A program made the position numbers and the translations under genes. This document shows, one piece after another, positions 41,488-50,481 of a stretch of 64,000 nt of DNA. This DNA comes from Clostridiales bacterium (lineage in GTDB: Bacteria; Bacillota; Clostridia; Christensenellales; CAG-138). Where the stretch lies: the NCBI GenBank assembly GCA_004558525.1, contig SFCQ01000014.1:86843-150842 (forward strand), written 5' to 3'. Below the pieces are notes generated by a model, which saw nothing but the letters and a program-made list of their open reading frames with translations, was not told the DNA's origin and ran no database searches. Positions within the stretch are counted from its first letter, which is position 1; each line of letters starts with the position of its first letter.

Positions 41488-44400
41488 ACATCAGCTTATA
41501 AATATACTCAATAATCACCCCGAGTATTGCCGTCTCAGGGAGGCGCTTGCAAAAGGTGAAGGCAGCGCGGCTGTTTTCGGGCTTGGGGAGGTGCATAGGC
41601 CACACATAGCGGCGGGGCTTTTTTGCCATACCGGCAGGACAGTGCTTACAGTCACGGCAAACGAGGCCTCCGCAGCAAGGATGCAGCAGGATATGGCCGC
41701 GTTTACGGATAGAGCATACCACCTTCCGGCGCGGGAGATGCCGCTTGGCGGCAAGGGCATAGCCTCATCCGCCGGAATAACCGCAAGAAGGCTGGAGCCT
41801 ATATGCGCGCTGCTAAACGGCGAAAGCATAGCAATAACCATATCCGCCGAGGCGCTTTTGCAGCGCATGACGCCGCCTGGCGCCATAAGCAAGGCAATGC
41901 GCACATTATGCGTTGGCGACAAAGCGGAGCCGAGGGCGCTAATATCCGCGCTTGTCAGCGCAGGGTACGAAAGGGTGGATATGTGCGAAGGCAAGGGGCA
42001 GGCATGCCTGCGCGGCGGCTACCTTGACGTGTTCCCGATAAGCATGGATAATCCTGTGCGCATAGAGTTTTTTGACGATGAGATCGACACCATGCGCACA
42101 TACGACCCGATAACGCAAAGATCCATTGAAAACATAAGCCGCTGCGTTATACCCCCGGCGACCGAGATGCCGCTGAGCGACGAAGCAAGGCAGCGCGGCA
42201 TGAAGGCCCTTAGGAAAAAGGAGGGCATGAAGGAGGAATACGATCTCCTTTCAGAGGGCTGTGTTCCGCCCGGCGCGCAGATGCTTATGCCGCTTTTTTA
42301 TCCTGAGGCCTATATAACGGACTACCTTCCGGAAAACGCGATAATACTTATAGACGAGCCGCAAAGGGTCGAGGAAAGCGCAAAGATAGCCTTTACCAGC
42401 CACCTTGACAGGTTGGGCGCATACATACACGAGGGCACGGCGCTTGCCGAGCAGGCTGAGCTTATATGCCAGCCGTCGCACATGCTGCAAAGCCTGGATA
42501 CGCCATACACAGCCATGCTTTTTGCATTGACAAGGACATACGGGCTTATCAAGCCAAAGTGCCTTTTCAGGTTTGAAACAAGGCCTATGGCAAAATACAT
42601 AGGCAATACCCAGGCGCTCGCCACGGACCTTACGGCATGGCGAAAAGCAGGCACTACGGTGCTTATATACGCCGGCAGCCACGCAGCGCGGCTCGGCGAC
42701 ATGCTGAACGACGAAGGCGTTACCCTGGGCATAAGCAACTCTCTTGAAAGGGACATAGTTACAGGCGAGCAGCTCATATTGTCAGAAAGCATAACCCGCG
42801 GCTTTGAGTATCCGGAGCTTAGGCTAGCCGTTATAACGGAAAGCGAGCTTTACGGCTCGGAGGGCAGGAAGCAGCCCCCCTCCCACCGTAAAAAGCCCCA
42901 GCTTGTATTCAGCGAGCTTAGCGTGGGCGATCTTGTAGTGCATGAGCTGCACGGCATAGGCAGGTTCGTGGGCGTTGTAACGCTTAATGTCGCGGGGGTT
43001 TCAAGGGATTATCTGCACCTTGTCTACGCCGGCGGCGACAAGCTGTATATCCCGACGGATCAGCTTGACAGGGTGCAGAAATACATAGGCGGTGACGAGT
43101 CCGCCGCGCATCTATCGCACCTTGGCACGGGCGAATGGCAGCGCACGGTGAATAAAACGCGCGAAAGCGTAAAGAAGCTGGCATTCGACCTTGTAAGGCT
43201 ATATGGCGACAGGCTGCACAGAAAGGGCCACAGGTTCCCGCCCGATACGCTGTGGCAGAAAAGGCTTGAGGAGAGCTTCCCTTATCAGGAGACAACGGAT
43301 CAGCTTTCAAGCATTGCCGAAATAAAGAAGGATATGGAAAGCGACCGCGTCATGGACCGCCTACTTTGCGGGGACGTTGGCTACGGCAAAACCGAGGTCG
43401 CCCTTAGAGCCGCATTCAAGGCGGTTATGGACAGCAAGCAGGTGGCCTTTCTCGTGCCTACGACCATACTTGCGCAGCAGCATTATAATACGCTCGCCGC
43501 AAGATTTTCGGGCTTCCCGGTAAGCGTGGCGCTGCTTTCGCGCTTCAACACGCCGTCTGAAGAAGCAAGGGTTTTAGACGGGCTCCAAAAGGGAAGCATA
43601 GATGTTGTGGTCGGTACGCATAAGCTGCTTTCAAAATCCGTAAGATTCAAGGATCTCGGACTTTTGATAGTTGACGAGGAGCAGCGCTTTGGCGTGGGCC
43701 ACAAGGAGCAGATAAAGGAGATGCGCAAGGATGTTGACGCGCTTACCCTTTCCGCTACGCCCATACCGAGGACGCTGCATATGTCCATGACCGGCATAAG
43801 GGATATGTCCGTTATAGAAACGCCGCCGGAGCAGCGCTATCCCGTGCAGACATATGTTATGGAGTACAGCGAGGCCGTGGCGCGAGAAGCCATTATGAAG
43901 GAGCTTGGCAGGGGCGGGCAGGTATTCTTTGTATACAACAACGTAAGGGGTATGGAAAGATTCTGCGAAGGCCTGCGCCAGCTCGTGCCTGAGGCGCGCA
44001 TAGCCTATGCGCACGGCCAGATGAGCGAGCGCCAGCTTGAGCGCACCATGCTTGATTTTATGGAGCAGCAGTACGACGTGCTTTTATGCTCCACAATAAT
44101 TGAAAGCGGCCTGGATATACCAAACGTAAACACGATAATAATATACGATGCCGACAAGATGGGCCTTGCCCAGCTATATCAGCTCAGAGGCCGCGTAGGC
44201 AGGGGTTCCCGCCTCGGCTACGCTTATCTAACATTTATGCGCGACAAGGTGCTTACGGAGATAGCGGAAAAGCGTCTTAGCGCGATAAGGGAATTCACTC
44301 AGTTTGGCGCAGGCTTCAAAATAGCCATGCGCGACCTTGAGATAAGGGGCGCAGGAAACCTTTTGGGTCCCGAGCAGCACGGTCACATGGCTGCCGTTGG

Positions 44401-44926
44401 CTACGACCTGTACTGCAAGATAGTTGAAGGCGCAGTTAAGGAGGCAAAGGGCGAAAAGGAGCCGGTAAGGATAGACACGGTCGTCGATATACCAATACCT
44501 GCAAGCATACCGGCAAGCTATATACCAAGGGAGTCGGAAAGGCTTTCCATGTACAAGCGCATAGCGCTTATAGAAACAAGGGACGATCTCTACGACGTGC
44601 AGGATGAGCTTATAGACCGCTACGGCGATATCCCCGAGGAAACAGGAAACCTTCTTAGCATAGCCCTTATAAAGGCGGAGGCTTCAAGGATAGGCATAAC
44701 GCAGCTTAGGATACGCGATAGGGAGATACGCTTTGTGTTCGATAAATCCGCGCCTATAGACGGCGCAAAGCTCATCGAAGCCGCAAGCAGCATATTAGGG
44801 GCGCAGATGAGCTTCGGCGACATGCCGGCCATGCTCGTACGCAGGCCGAAAAGCGACGCCGCGGCGCTTTATAGCATACTGCCACAGATTGTTTACACCC
44901 TTGCCGGTTGCGTGACCGAGAATTGA
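41480..44926 (+). CDS. mfd: Transcription-repair coupling factor
   Basis: Translocase that removes RNA polymerase stalled at DNA damage and recruits UvrA. 1148 residues from the ATG at 41480, overlapping pth. Domain order: UvrB-like N-terminal part (1-~450), RNA polymerase interaction (CarD-like) domain around VGDLVVHELHGIGRFVG, helicase motor with CGDVGYGKTEVALRAAF (Walker A), VDEEQRFGVGHKE (motif II) and SATPIPRTLHMS, second motor lobe with STIIESGLDIPN and QLRGRVGRG, and a C-terminal UvrA-binding-like domain. Pth-mfd-foldase order is common in Clostridia. Confidence 0.96.
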   Translation: MSEHQLINILNNHPEYCRLREALAKGEGSAAVFGLGEVHRPHIAAGLFCHTGRTVLTVTANEASAARMQQDMAAFTDRAYHLPAREMPLGGKGIASSAGITARRLEPICALLNGESIAITISAEALLQRMTPPGAISKAMRTLCVGDKAEPRALISALVSAGYERVDMCEGKGQACLRGGYLDVFPISMDNPVRIEFFDDEIDTMRTYDPITQRSIENISRCVIPPATEMPLSDEARQRGMKALRKKEGMKEEYDLLSEGCVPPGAQMLMPLFYPEAYITDYLPENAIILIDEPQRVEESAKIAFTSHLDRLGAYIHEGTALAEQAELICQPSHMLQSLDTPYTAMLFALTRTYGLIKPKCLFRFETRPMAKYIGNTQALATDLTAWRKAGTTVLIYAGSHAARLGDMLNDEGVTLGISNSLERDIVTGEQLILSESITRGFEYPELRLAVITESELYGSEGRKQPPSHRKKPQLVFSELSVGDLVVHELHGIGRFVGVVTLNVAGVSRDYLHLVYAGGDKLYIPTDQLDRVQKYIGGDESAAHLSHLGTGEWQRTVNKTRESVKKLAFDLVRLYGDRLHRKGHRFPPDTLWQKRLEESFPYQETTDQLSSIAEIKKDMESDRVMDRLLCGDVGYGKTEVALRAAFKAVMDSKQVAFLVPTTILAQQHYNTLAARFSGFPVSVALLSRFNTPSEEARVLDGLQKGSIDVVVGTHKLLSKSVRFKDLGLLIVDEEQRFGVGHKEQIKEMRKDVDALTLSATPIPRTLHMSMTGIRDMSVIETPPEQRYPVQTYVMEYSEAVAREAIMKELGRGGQVFFVYNNVRGMERFCEGLRQLVPEARIAYAHGQMSERQLERTMLDFMEQQYDVLLCSTIIESGLDIPNVNTIIIYDADKMGLAQLYQLRGRVGRGSRLGYAYLTFMRDKVLTEIAEKRLSAIREFTQFGAGFKIAMRDLEIRGAGNLLGPEQHGHMAAVGYDLYCKIVEGAVKEAKGEKEPVRIDTVVDIPIPASIPASYIPRESERLSMYKRIALIETRDDLYDVQDELIDRYGDIPEETGNLLSIALIKAEASRIGITQLRIRDREIRFVFDKSAPIDGAKLIEAASSILGAQMSFGDMPAMLVRRPKSDAAALYSILPQIVYTLAGCVTEN

Positions 44927-44935
44927 TGTTATAAT
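44908..44935 (+). promoter_or_regulatory. Promoter of the second foldase lipoprotein gene
   Basis: TTGCGT (44908-44913) and TATAAT (44930-44935) spaced 16 bp, overlapping the last codons of mfd. Confidence 0.5.
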
Positions 44936-44988
44936 ACTTTATAAACGATCTGCGCCTATATGTGCGCATAAGTGAAGGAGATATGGTT

Positions 44989-46455
44989 TTGAAAATGAAA
45001 AAGATTTTAGCTCTGTTCCTTTCCGCAGTCATGGCCGTTGCGCTTTTTAGCGCGTGCCAGCTTTCGGATAACGATACCAGCGCGCCGGAAACCACGGCCG
45101 CTCCGGACGGCGCCGCCGCGCCTGACGCTACAGACGGTCAGGGCAGCAGCTATCTTGACCTTACCGCTGCCGTTGCCAAGATAAACGGCGAGACCGTGCT
45201 TACCCTTGGCGATGTTAAGACGCTTTTTGACATGTACGTTGAGTATTTTCAGGCCTACGGCTACGACGTTACCGGCGACACGGCAACGCTTGAAGGCTTT
45301 CAGGACGACCTTGTAGACATGCTTGTCAGGGATAAGCTTGTTGAAGTAAAGGCGCGCGAGCTTGGCTACAGCAACTATACCGACGAGCAGAAGGCGGAGC
45401 TTGACGCCCGCATAAACGATAAGCTAACGGAGCTTGACAGCTATTATCGCGAACAGGCAGAAAGTGAAGCCGCCTCGGATCCTTCGATAAACGTAGATGA
45501 ACGGGTCATGGAGCTTATACTTGAGGAGGCCATAGCCAATCTTGGCGACGACAACGCAACATATGAGGATTACTGCAAAGCCCTTAGCGAGGATATCGAG
45601 ACGCAGTATCTAAGCGAGCTTATGAAGGATGACCTGACCAAGGACGTCAAGGCTACCGATGACGAGATAGAGGAAGCCTACAACACCTCCTCCGCCGCCG
45701 ATATGGAAACCTACAACGCCAATCCCGAATACTATAAGGACGATGAGGAAGGCTATGAGCTTTCGTCCGAGGGCGTGCCTCCTCTGTTCGTTCCGCAGGA
45801 TTATCACAGGGTGCTCGATATATACGTCAGCTTCGGCACCGACATTCCCACAGAATGTACAGAGGCCAAGACTAAGATGAACAACCTTAAGACCGAGTAC
45901 TGCACGCTGGCTTTTGAGGACGCCATAAACGGCACCAGCACCAACGCTGCGCGCATTGCCGAGATACTTGATGAATACAAAAAGCAGCAGGCAGAATACG
46001 ACAAGTATTACGGCGATTACACCAAGGCCGCTTACGAAAAGATAAACGCCGCCTATGCAAGGCTTGAAGCCGGCGAGGACTTTGCCAAGGTAATGGCGGA
46101 TACCACTGAGAATACCGACTTTACCGAGGTGGACGCATTTGTTGGAAAGGGTATGCTGATATCCAATTCCTATTCTTCCTCAAGCGACTGGTCAAGCGCG
46201 GCAAAGGAGCAGTTCGCCAAGCTTTCAATAGGCAAATACAGCCCCGTATTTGAGGACGCGAACGGCCTGCGCATAATATACTATCTTGGAGATGAAAAGG
46301 CCGGTTCAAAGGACCTTGGCGAGGTGCGCGACGCTATAGCCGCAAGCATAGCTGAAGAAGCTAAGGATACCACATGGAATACCACGATAGAGGAATGGCT
46401 CAATGAGGGCAGTGTTGAGCTGTTCACCGATGTGTACAGGCCGCTCGGCAAATAA
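44989..46455 (+). CDS. SurA/PrsA-like foldase lipoprotein
   Basis: About 488 residues. The signal ends in LFSAC, followed by an Ala/Pro/Thr/Asp linker. A SurA-type N-terminal domain (VAKINGETVLTLGDVKTLFD) is followed by a helical region and a C-terminal half with YARLEAGEDFAKVMADTTENTDF, resembling a parvulin domain of the PpiC type that is degenerate. Likely extracytoplasmic chaperone. Three starts are possible: ATG 44983, TTG 44989 and ATG 44995; AAGGAG at 44975-44980 gives best spacing to TTG 44989. Very acidic overall. Confidence 0.78.
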   Translation: MKMKKILALFLSAVMAVALFSACQLSDNDTSAPETTAAPDGAAAPDATDGQGSSYLDLTAAVAKINGETVLTLGDVKTLFDMYVEYFQAYGYDVTGDTATLEGFQDDLVDMLVRDKLVEVKARELGYSNYTDEQKAELDARINDKLTELDSYYREQAESEAASDPSINVDERVMELILEEAIANLGDDNATYEDYCKALSEDIETQYLSELMKDDLTKDVKATDDEIEEAYNTSSAADMETYNANPEYYKDDEEGYELSSEGVPPLFVPQDYHRVLDIYVSFGTDIPTECTEAKTKMNNLKTEYCTLAFEDAINGTSTNAARIAEILDEYKKQQAEYDKYYGDYTKAAYEKINAAYARLEAGEDFAKVMADTTENTDFTEVDAFVGKGMLISNSYSSSSDWSSAAKEQFAKLSIGKYSPVFEDANGLRIIYYLGDEKAGSKDLGEVRDAIAASIAEEAKDTTWNTTIEEWLNEGSVELFTDVYRPLGK

Positions 46456-46466
46456 GTTATGCATAT

Positions 46467-46503
46467 ATAAGCGGTTCGCCATTGCGCGGGCCGCTTATTT
46501 TGT
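46467..46503 (+). terminator. Terminator after the foldase gene
   Basis: AAGCGG and CCGCTT arms with additional inner pairing, followed by ATTTTG. The -35 box of the rqcP promoter lies inside its loop. Confidence 0.55.
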
Positions 46504-46510
46504 CTATAAT
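46482..46510 (+). promoter_or_regulatory. Sigma-A promoter of rqcP-ispDF
   Basis: TTGCGC (46482-46487) and TATAAT (46505-46510) are 17 bp apart, 32 nt upstream of rqcP, overlapping the preceding terminator. Confidence 0.6.
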
Positions 46511-46542
46511 AATATGGATAATGTTAAGGAGATAAAGTTACA

Positions 46543-46791
46543 ATGAGGCTTGATAAATACCTTAAGGTTTCAAGGATAATTAAGCGGCGCACTGTCGCAA
46601 ACCAGGCTGCCGACCTTGGCAGGATACAGATAAACGGCAAGGTGGCGAAGCCTTCCTCAGAAGTTAAAGAAGGCGACGAGCTTGATATACTTATGGGCGG
46701 CAAGCATATGCGCGTAAAGGTGCTGAGCGTGCGCGAATTTGCGCCAAAGGGCGAAGCTTCCGAAATGTATCAGGTAATAGCGCAGGAGTAA
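46543..46791 (+). CDS. rqcP: RqcP, S4-domain ribosome quality control factor (Hsp15-like)
   Basis: 82 residues made up almost entirely of an S4 RNA-binding domain: MRLDKYLKVSRIIKRRTVANQA, GRIQINGKVAKPSSEVKEGD and a C-terminal strand. In B. subtilis RqcP (YlmH-related family, formerly YabO) binds stalled 50S subunits and supports RqcH-driven alanine tailing. AAGGAG lies ten bases before the ATG. It overlaps regulation with ispDF, whose GTG start follows after 4 nt and uses the AGGAG at the rqcP end. Confidence 0.88.
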   Translation: MRLDKYLKVSRIIKRRTVANQAADLGRIQINGKVAKPSSEVKEGDELDILMGGKHMRVKVLSVREFAPKGEASEMYQVIAQE

Positions 46792-46795
46792 TAAG

Positions 46796-47959
46796 GTGGA
46801 TACGGCTGTTTATGCGGCCATATTGGCTGCCGGTAGCTCATCAAGAATGGGCCGTGATAAGCTTAGTGTACGCTTCGGCTCAAGGAACCCCATAGAGCTT
46901 TCCATACGCGCCTTTTGCGCATGCTCATACAGCATAGACGCCTTTATAATAGCAGCCTCACAAAGCAGCTTTGAAGCCGTCCGCGCTATGGTAAGCGAGC
47001 TGCCGTCATCGTTAAACGTATCCGTCATCACCGGCGGAGGTTCACGGGGCGAAAGCGCGCATAAGGCAGTAAAGGAGGCAAAAAGGCTTGCTGCATCAAG
47101 CGGCCAAGCCAAAGCGGTTATAGCTATTCACGATGCCGCAAGGTGTCTTGTCGATGCGGCTACGATAGACGCCGCAATACAAAGCGCAATATATCAGGGC
47201 AGCGGCATAGCGTCTATTCCTGTAAGGGACACATTGCGGCGCGAAAACGGCGATACTGTTCCGCGGGAAGGTCTTTTTGCCATGCAGACGCCGCAATGCT
47301 TTGAGCTTAACAGAATACTTTCGGCATACGAAAAAAGCGCGCTTACAGGCTATGGCGAGACGGACGATTGCGCAGTGTACGCCCGGGCGGGCTTTGTCCC
47401 GCATTTTACCGACGGCTGCATAACCAATCAAAAGCTGACGTATGAAAGCGATATTCCGCTTTTTGCCGCAATGGAGGGGCGCGATATGCATATAGGCTTT
47501 GGCGAGGATACGCACAGGCTGGTTGAAGGCAGGCCGCTTATAATAGGCGGCGTAGCCGTTGCGTTTGAGAAGGGCCTTGATGGGCACAGCGATGCGGACG
47601 TTTTAACGCACGCCGTAATGGACGCGCTGTTGGGCGCGGCCGCGCTTGGCGACATAGGCAGGCATTTTCCGGATACGGATGCGCGCTATAAGGGCATATG
47701 CTCGATAGAGCTTTTAAGGGCTGTACACAGCTTGATAGAGGACGCCGGATTTACGCCCAACAATATAGACGCCACCATAATCGCACAAAGGCCAAAGCTT
47801 ATGCCCTATATAGATGCTATGCGCGCCGTAATAGCAAAAGCTTTGGATATGCCCCTTGAGAGCGTTAGCATAAAGGCTACAACGACGGAGGGCATGAACG
47901 CGGAAGGCCGCGGCGAATGTATAAGCGCAAGGGCCGTTTGCACGCTTAAGCTTATTTGA
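46796..47959 (+). CDS. ispDF: Bifunctional IspD-IspF, methylerythritol phosphate pathway
   Basis: Fusion of 2-C-methyl-D-erythritol 4-phosphate cytidylyltransferase (residues 1-~225) and 2-C-methyl-D-erythritol 2,4-cyclodiphosphate synthase (~230-387), steps three and five of isoprenoid synthesis. IspD part: ILAAGSSSRMGRDKL and HDAARCLVDAA. IspF part: GFGEDTHRLVEGRPL, GLDGHSDADVLTHAVMDA and GDIGRHFPDTD with zinc ligands. Start is GTG at 46796 with AGGAG seven bases upstream. The intervening enzyme IspE is not nearby. Fused IspDF is best known from Alphaproteobacteria and Campylobacterota but also occurs in some Clostridia. Confidence 0.94.
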   Translation: MDTAVYAAILAAGSSSRMGRDKLSVRFGSRNPIELSIRAFCACSYSIDAFIIAASQSSFEAVRAMVSELPSSLNVSVITGGGSRGESAHKAVKEAKRLAASSGQAKAVIAIHDAARCLVDAATIDAAIQSAIYQGSGIASIPVRDTLRRENGDTVPREGLFAMQTPQCFELNRILSAYEKSALTGYGETDDCAVYARAGFVPHFTDGCITNQKLTYESDIPLFAAMEGRDMHIGFGEDTHRLVEGRPLIIGGVAVAFEKGLDGHSDADVLTHAVMDALLGAAALGDIGRHFPDTDARYKGICSIELLRAVHSLIEDAGFTPNNIDATIIAQRPKLMPYIDAMRAVIAKALDMPLESVSIKATTTEGMNAEGRGECISARAVCTLKLI

Positions 47960-48032
47960 GGCGGCGGGCGTTTAACCACCGTGATATAGTTTTTATTCAA
48001 TAAACCATCAGCTCAGGAAGGAATGAAAGCAC

Positions 48033-49550
48033 ATGGAGTTTAACGGAAAGATATGGCTTGCAAAGGCTGACGAGCCTGTGTATCTTGAACCAAATATGGC
48101 CAACAGGCACGGCTTTATCGCCGGAGCCAGCGGAACAGGAAAGACAATTACGCTTAAGGTGATGGCCGAATCCTTCGCTCAGCTTGGCGTGCCGGTATTC
48201 CTGGCGGATATAAAGGGCGACCTTGCCGGCATGTGTAAGGCGGGCCTGCATAGCGAAAGCATGCAAAAGCGCATAACTAAGCTCAATATAGAGCCATGGC
48301 GCTACCGCGTGTTCCCTACCGAGTTTTGGGATGTATACGGCGAATACGGCCTGCAGGTAAGGACAAGCGTAAGCGAGATGGGGCCTATGCTTTTAAGCAG
48401 GCTTATGGGCCTTAGCGACGTGCAGAGCGACGTGCTTAACCTTGTATTCAGAATTGCCGACGATCACGAGCTGCTGCTTATCGATATAAAGGATCTTAAG
48501 GCCATGATCCGCTATATAAGCGAAAACAGGGCCGAGTTTTCTTCAGAATACGGCAACATGTCCGCCCAAAGCCTCGGCGCCATACAGAGGAGCCTCATAA
48601 GCCTTGAAGACGAAGGCGGGGATGTTTTCTTTGGCGAGCCATCAATAGACATAAACGATTGGATACGCCACGACGGTCAGGGCAGGGGCTATATAAACAT
48701 ATTGCATTGCGTAAAGCTTGCACAGAATCCCACGCTTTATGCCACGTTTATGCTGTTTTTGATGAGCGAGCTTTATGAAAAGCTGCCCGAGCGCGGCGAT
48801 CTTGATAAGCCGGAGATAGTTTTCTTCTTTGACGAAGCGCATATGCTTTTCAGCGACGCGCCAAAGGTGCTTGTGCAGAAGATAGAGCAGGTTGTCAAGC
48901 TTATCCGCTCCAAGGGCGTAGGCATATACTTTATATCGCAAAGCCCCTCCGATATTCCGGACAGTGTTTTGGCCCAGCTTTCAAACAGGGTGCAGCACGC
49001 GCTGCGCGCCTACACCCCTTCTGAGCAGAAGGCCGTGAAGGTAGCCGCGCAGACATTCCGCACAAATCCGGATTTCGATACGCAGACCGCCATAACCGAG
49101 CTTGGCGTAGGCGAGGCGCTAATATCCTGCCTTGATGAAGCGGGTGTGCCGCAGGTGGTGCAGCGCGCATTTATACTGCCCCCGCAGAGCCGCATGGGTA
49201 CCATAACGGACGAAGAACGCGCTAACGTTATACAGAACAGCGGCCTCAAACCAAAATACGGCGAAGCTGTGGACAGTTTTTCGGCTTACGAGTATTTTCA
49301 GGAACAGGCCGCGCAGGCGGAGAAGGAGGAGCTTGAGGAGCAGCAGAAGCAAGCCAGGCTTGAAAAGCGCGCAAACGGCGCAGCAAAGGCTTCAACGGCT
49401 AAAAAGACCTCTGCGGCAAAGAAAAAGACCTCTGCGGCAGGAAAAGCAGCCGGAAAGGCCGTAACAAGGGTAACAAACAGCGCCATGAACACCATAGGCC
49501 GCGAGATAGGCAAATCCATAGTACGCGGTATATTCGGCTCAAGGCGGTAG
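48033..49550 (+). CDS. HerA-like bipolar ATPase (DUF853/YjgR family)
   Basis: 505 residues. Walker A GASGTGKTITLKV sits at about 32-44, Walker B is IVFFFDEAHMLF, followed by GVGIYFISQSPSDIP (sensor) and SNRVQHALRAYTP with an arginine finger. Family members are RecA-fold hexameric ATPases related to HerA/FtsK; their role in bacteria is not settled. The last ~90 residues turn to a Glu/Gln coiled stretch and then Ala/Lys repeats (KKTSAAKKKTSAAGKAAGKA), histone-H1-like, suggesting nucleic-acid binding. No NurA-type nuclease is adjacent. Confidence 0.86.
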   Translation: MEFNGKIWLAKADEPVYLEPNMANRHGFIAGASGTGKTITLKVMAESFAQLGVPVFLADIKGDLAGMCKAGLHSESMQKRITKLNIEPWRYRVFPTEFWDVYGEYGLQVRTSVSEMGPMLLSRLMGLSDVQSDVLNLVFRIADDHELLLIDIKDLKAMIRYISENRAEFSSEYGNMSAQSLGAIQRSLISLEDEGGDVFFGEPSIDINDWIRHDGQGRGYINILHCVKLAQNPTLYATFMLFLMSELYEKLPERGDLDKPEIVFFFDEAHMLFSDAPKVLVQKIEQVVKLIRSKGVGIYFISQSPSDIPDSVLAQLSNRVQHALRAYTPSEQKAVKVAAQTFRTNPDFDTQTAITELGVGEALISCLDEAGVPQVVQRAFILPPQSRMGTITDEERANVIQNSGLKPKYGEAVDSFSAYEYFQEQAAQAEKEELEEQQKQARLEKRANGAAKASTAKKTSAAKKKTSAAGKAAGKAVTRVTNSAMNTIGREIGKSIVRGIFGSRR

Positions 49551-49576
49551 GAACGCACATTGTTTCAGGAGTTCAG

Positions 49577-50401
49577 ATGAAGTCCAAAAAATACATTCTT
49601 CCGCTTGTCATGCTGGTTATATTCGAAGCTGTTGCCGTTACTCTTTGGCTCACAAAGAGCAATGCATTCTATTTTTTCAACTTCAGCTATATAGGTATAT
49701 CGTTATCGCTGAGCATATTTTTGTTCCTTAATGGCTACAGGTATGCCAGGCGCGTGGCTCAGCTGCTTATAGGAGCATATATGCTGATATACCTCGGGCT
49801 GATAGATAAGGAGAACATGCAGATAGAGGGCTTTTGGTATTATCTGTTCACAGGCGTTTTTCAGGCGGCAACCATACATTACGCCGTGGCCAAGATTTTC
49901 GGGCCTTTGATATTTGGCCGCGGCTGGTGCGGCTATGCTTGCTGGACGGCTGCCGTGCTTGACTTTTTGCCCTACAAAACGCCTCGGCAGCCAAGGAAGA
50001 GCATAGGCTGGATAAGGTACATAACGTTCGCAGCCTCGCTTATATTCGTTGCGGCGCTGTTCCTTGCAAAAGCAGGGAACATGGAAAGAATAATGTTCTG
50101 GTCGTTTATAATAGGCAACGCGCTGTACTATTCAGCAGGCATAATACTTGCATATAAATTCAAGGATAACCGCGCCTTCTGTAAGTATATCTGCCCCATA
50201 ACCGTGTTTTTGAAGCCAATGAGCTACTTTTCGCTTTTCCGCATAAAGTGCGACAAAGCAAGGTGCGTCTCCTGCGGAAAATGCAAGAAGGCCTGCCCTA
50301 TGGACGTTGATATTACGGATAATTCAAGGAAGCGCAAAAACGGCACGGAATGCATACTGTGCCTTGAGTGTGTAAAGAGCTGCCCCAGGAGCGCTTTGTG
50401 A
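49577..50401 (+). CDS. NapH-type membrane polyferredoxin
   Basis: 274 residues: about five membrane helices, a cytoplasmic-side FGRGWCGYACW motif (Cys-x3-Cys) with a second pair near FCKYICPITV, and two C-terminal [4Fe-4S] sites, CVSCGKCKKACP and CILCLECVKSCP. Such proteins pass electrons between quinol or membrane donors and soluble redox partners. AGGAG precedes the ATG by five bases. No reductase or electron-transfer complex is encoded beside it, so the partner is unknown. Confidence 0.87.
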   Translation: MKSKKYILPLVMLVIFEAVAVTLWLTKSNAFYFFNFSYIGISLSLSIFLFLNGYRYARRVAQLLIGAYMLIYLGLIDKENMQIEGFWYYLFTGVFQAATIHYAVAKIFGPLIFGRGWCGYACWTAAVLDFLPYKTPRQPRKSIGWIRYITFAASLIFVAALFLAKAGNMERIMFWSFIIGNALYYSAGIILAYKFKDNRAFCKYICPITVFLKPMSYFSLFRIKCDKARCVSCGKCKKACPMDVDITDNSRKRKNGTECILCLECVKSCPRSAL

Positions 50402-50481
50402 GCTTTTATCAGTATTAAAAGTGCTAAAGCCACTAAATCCGTTTATCTATCTTAAGCATATGGGAAGGGAAGGTTCAGCTT

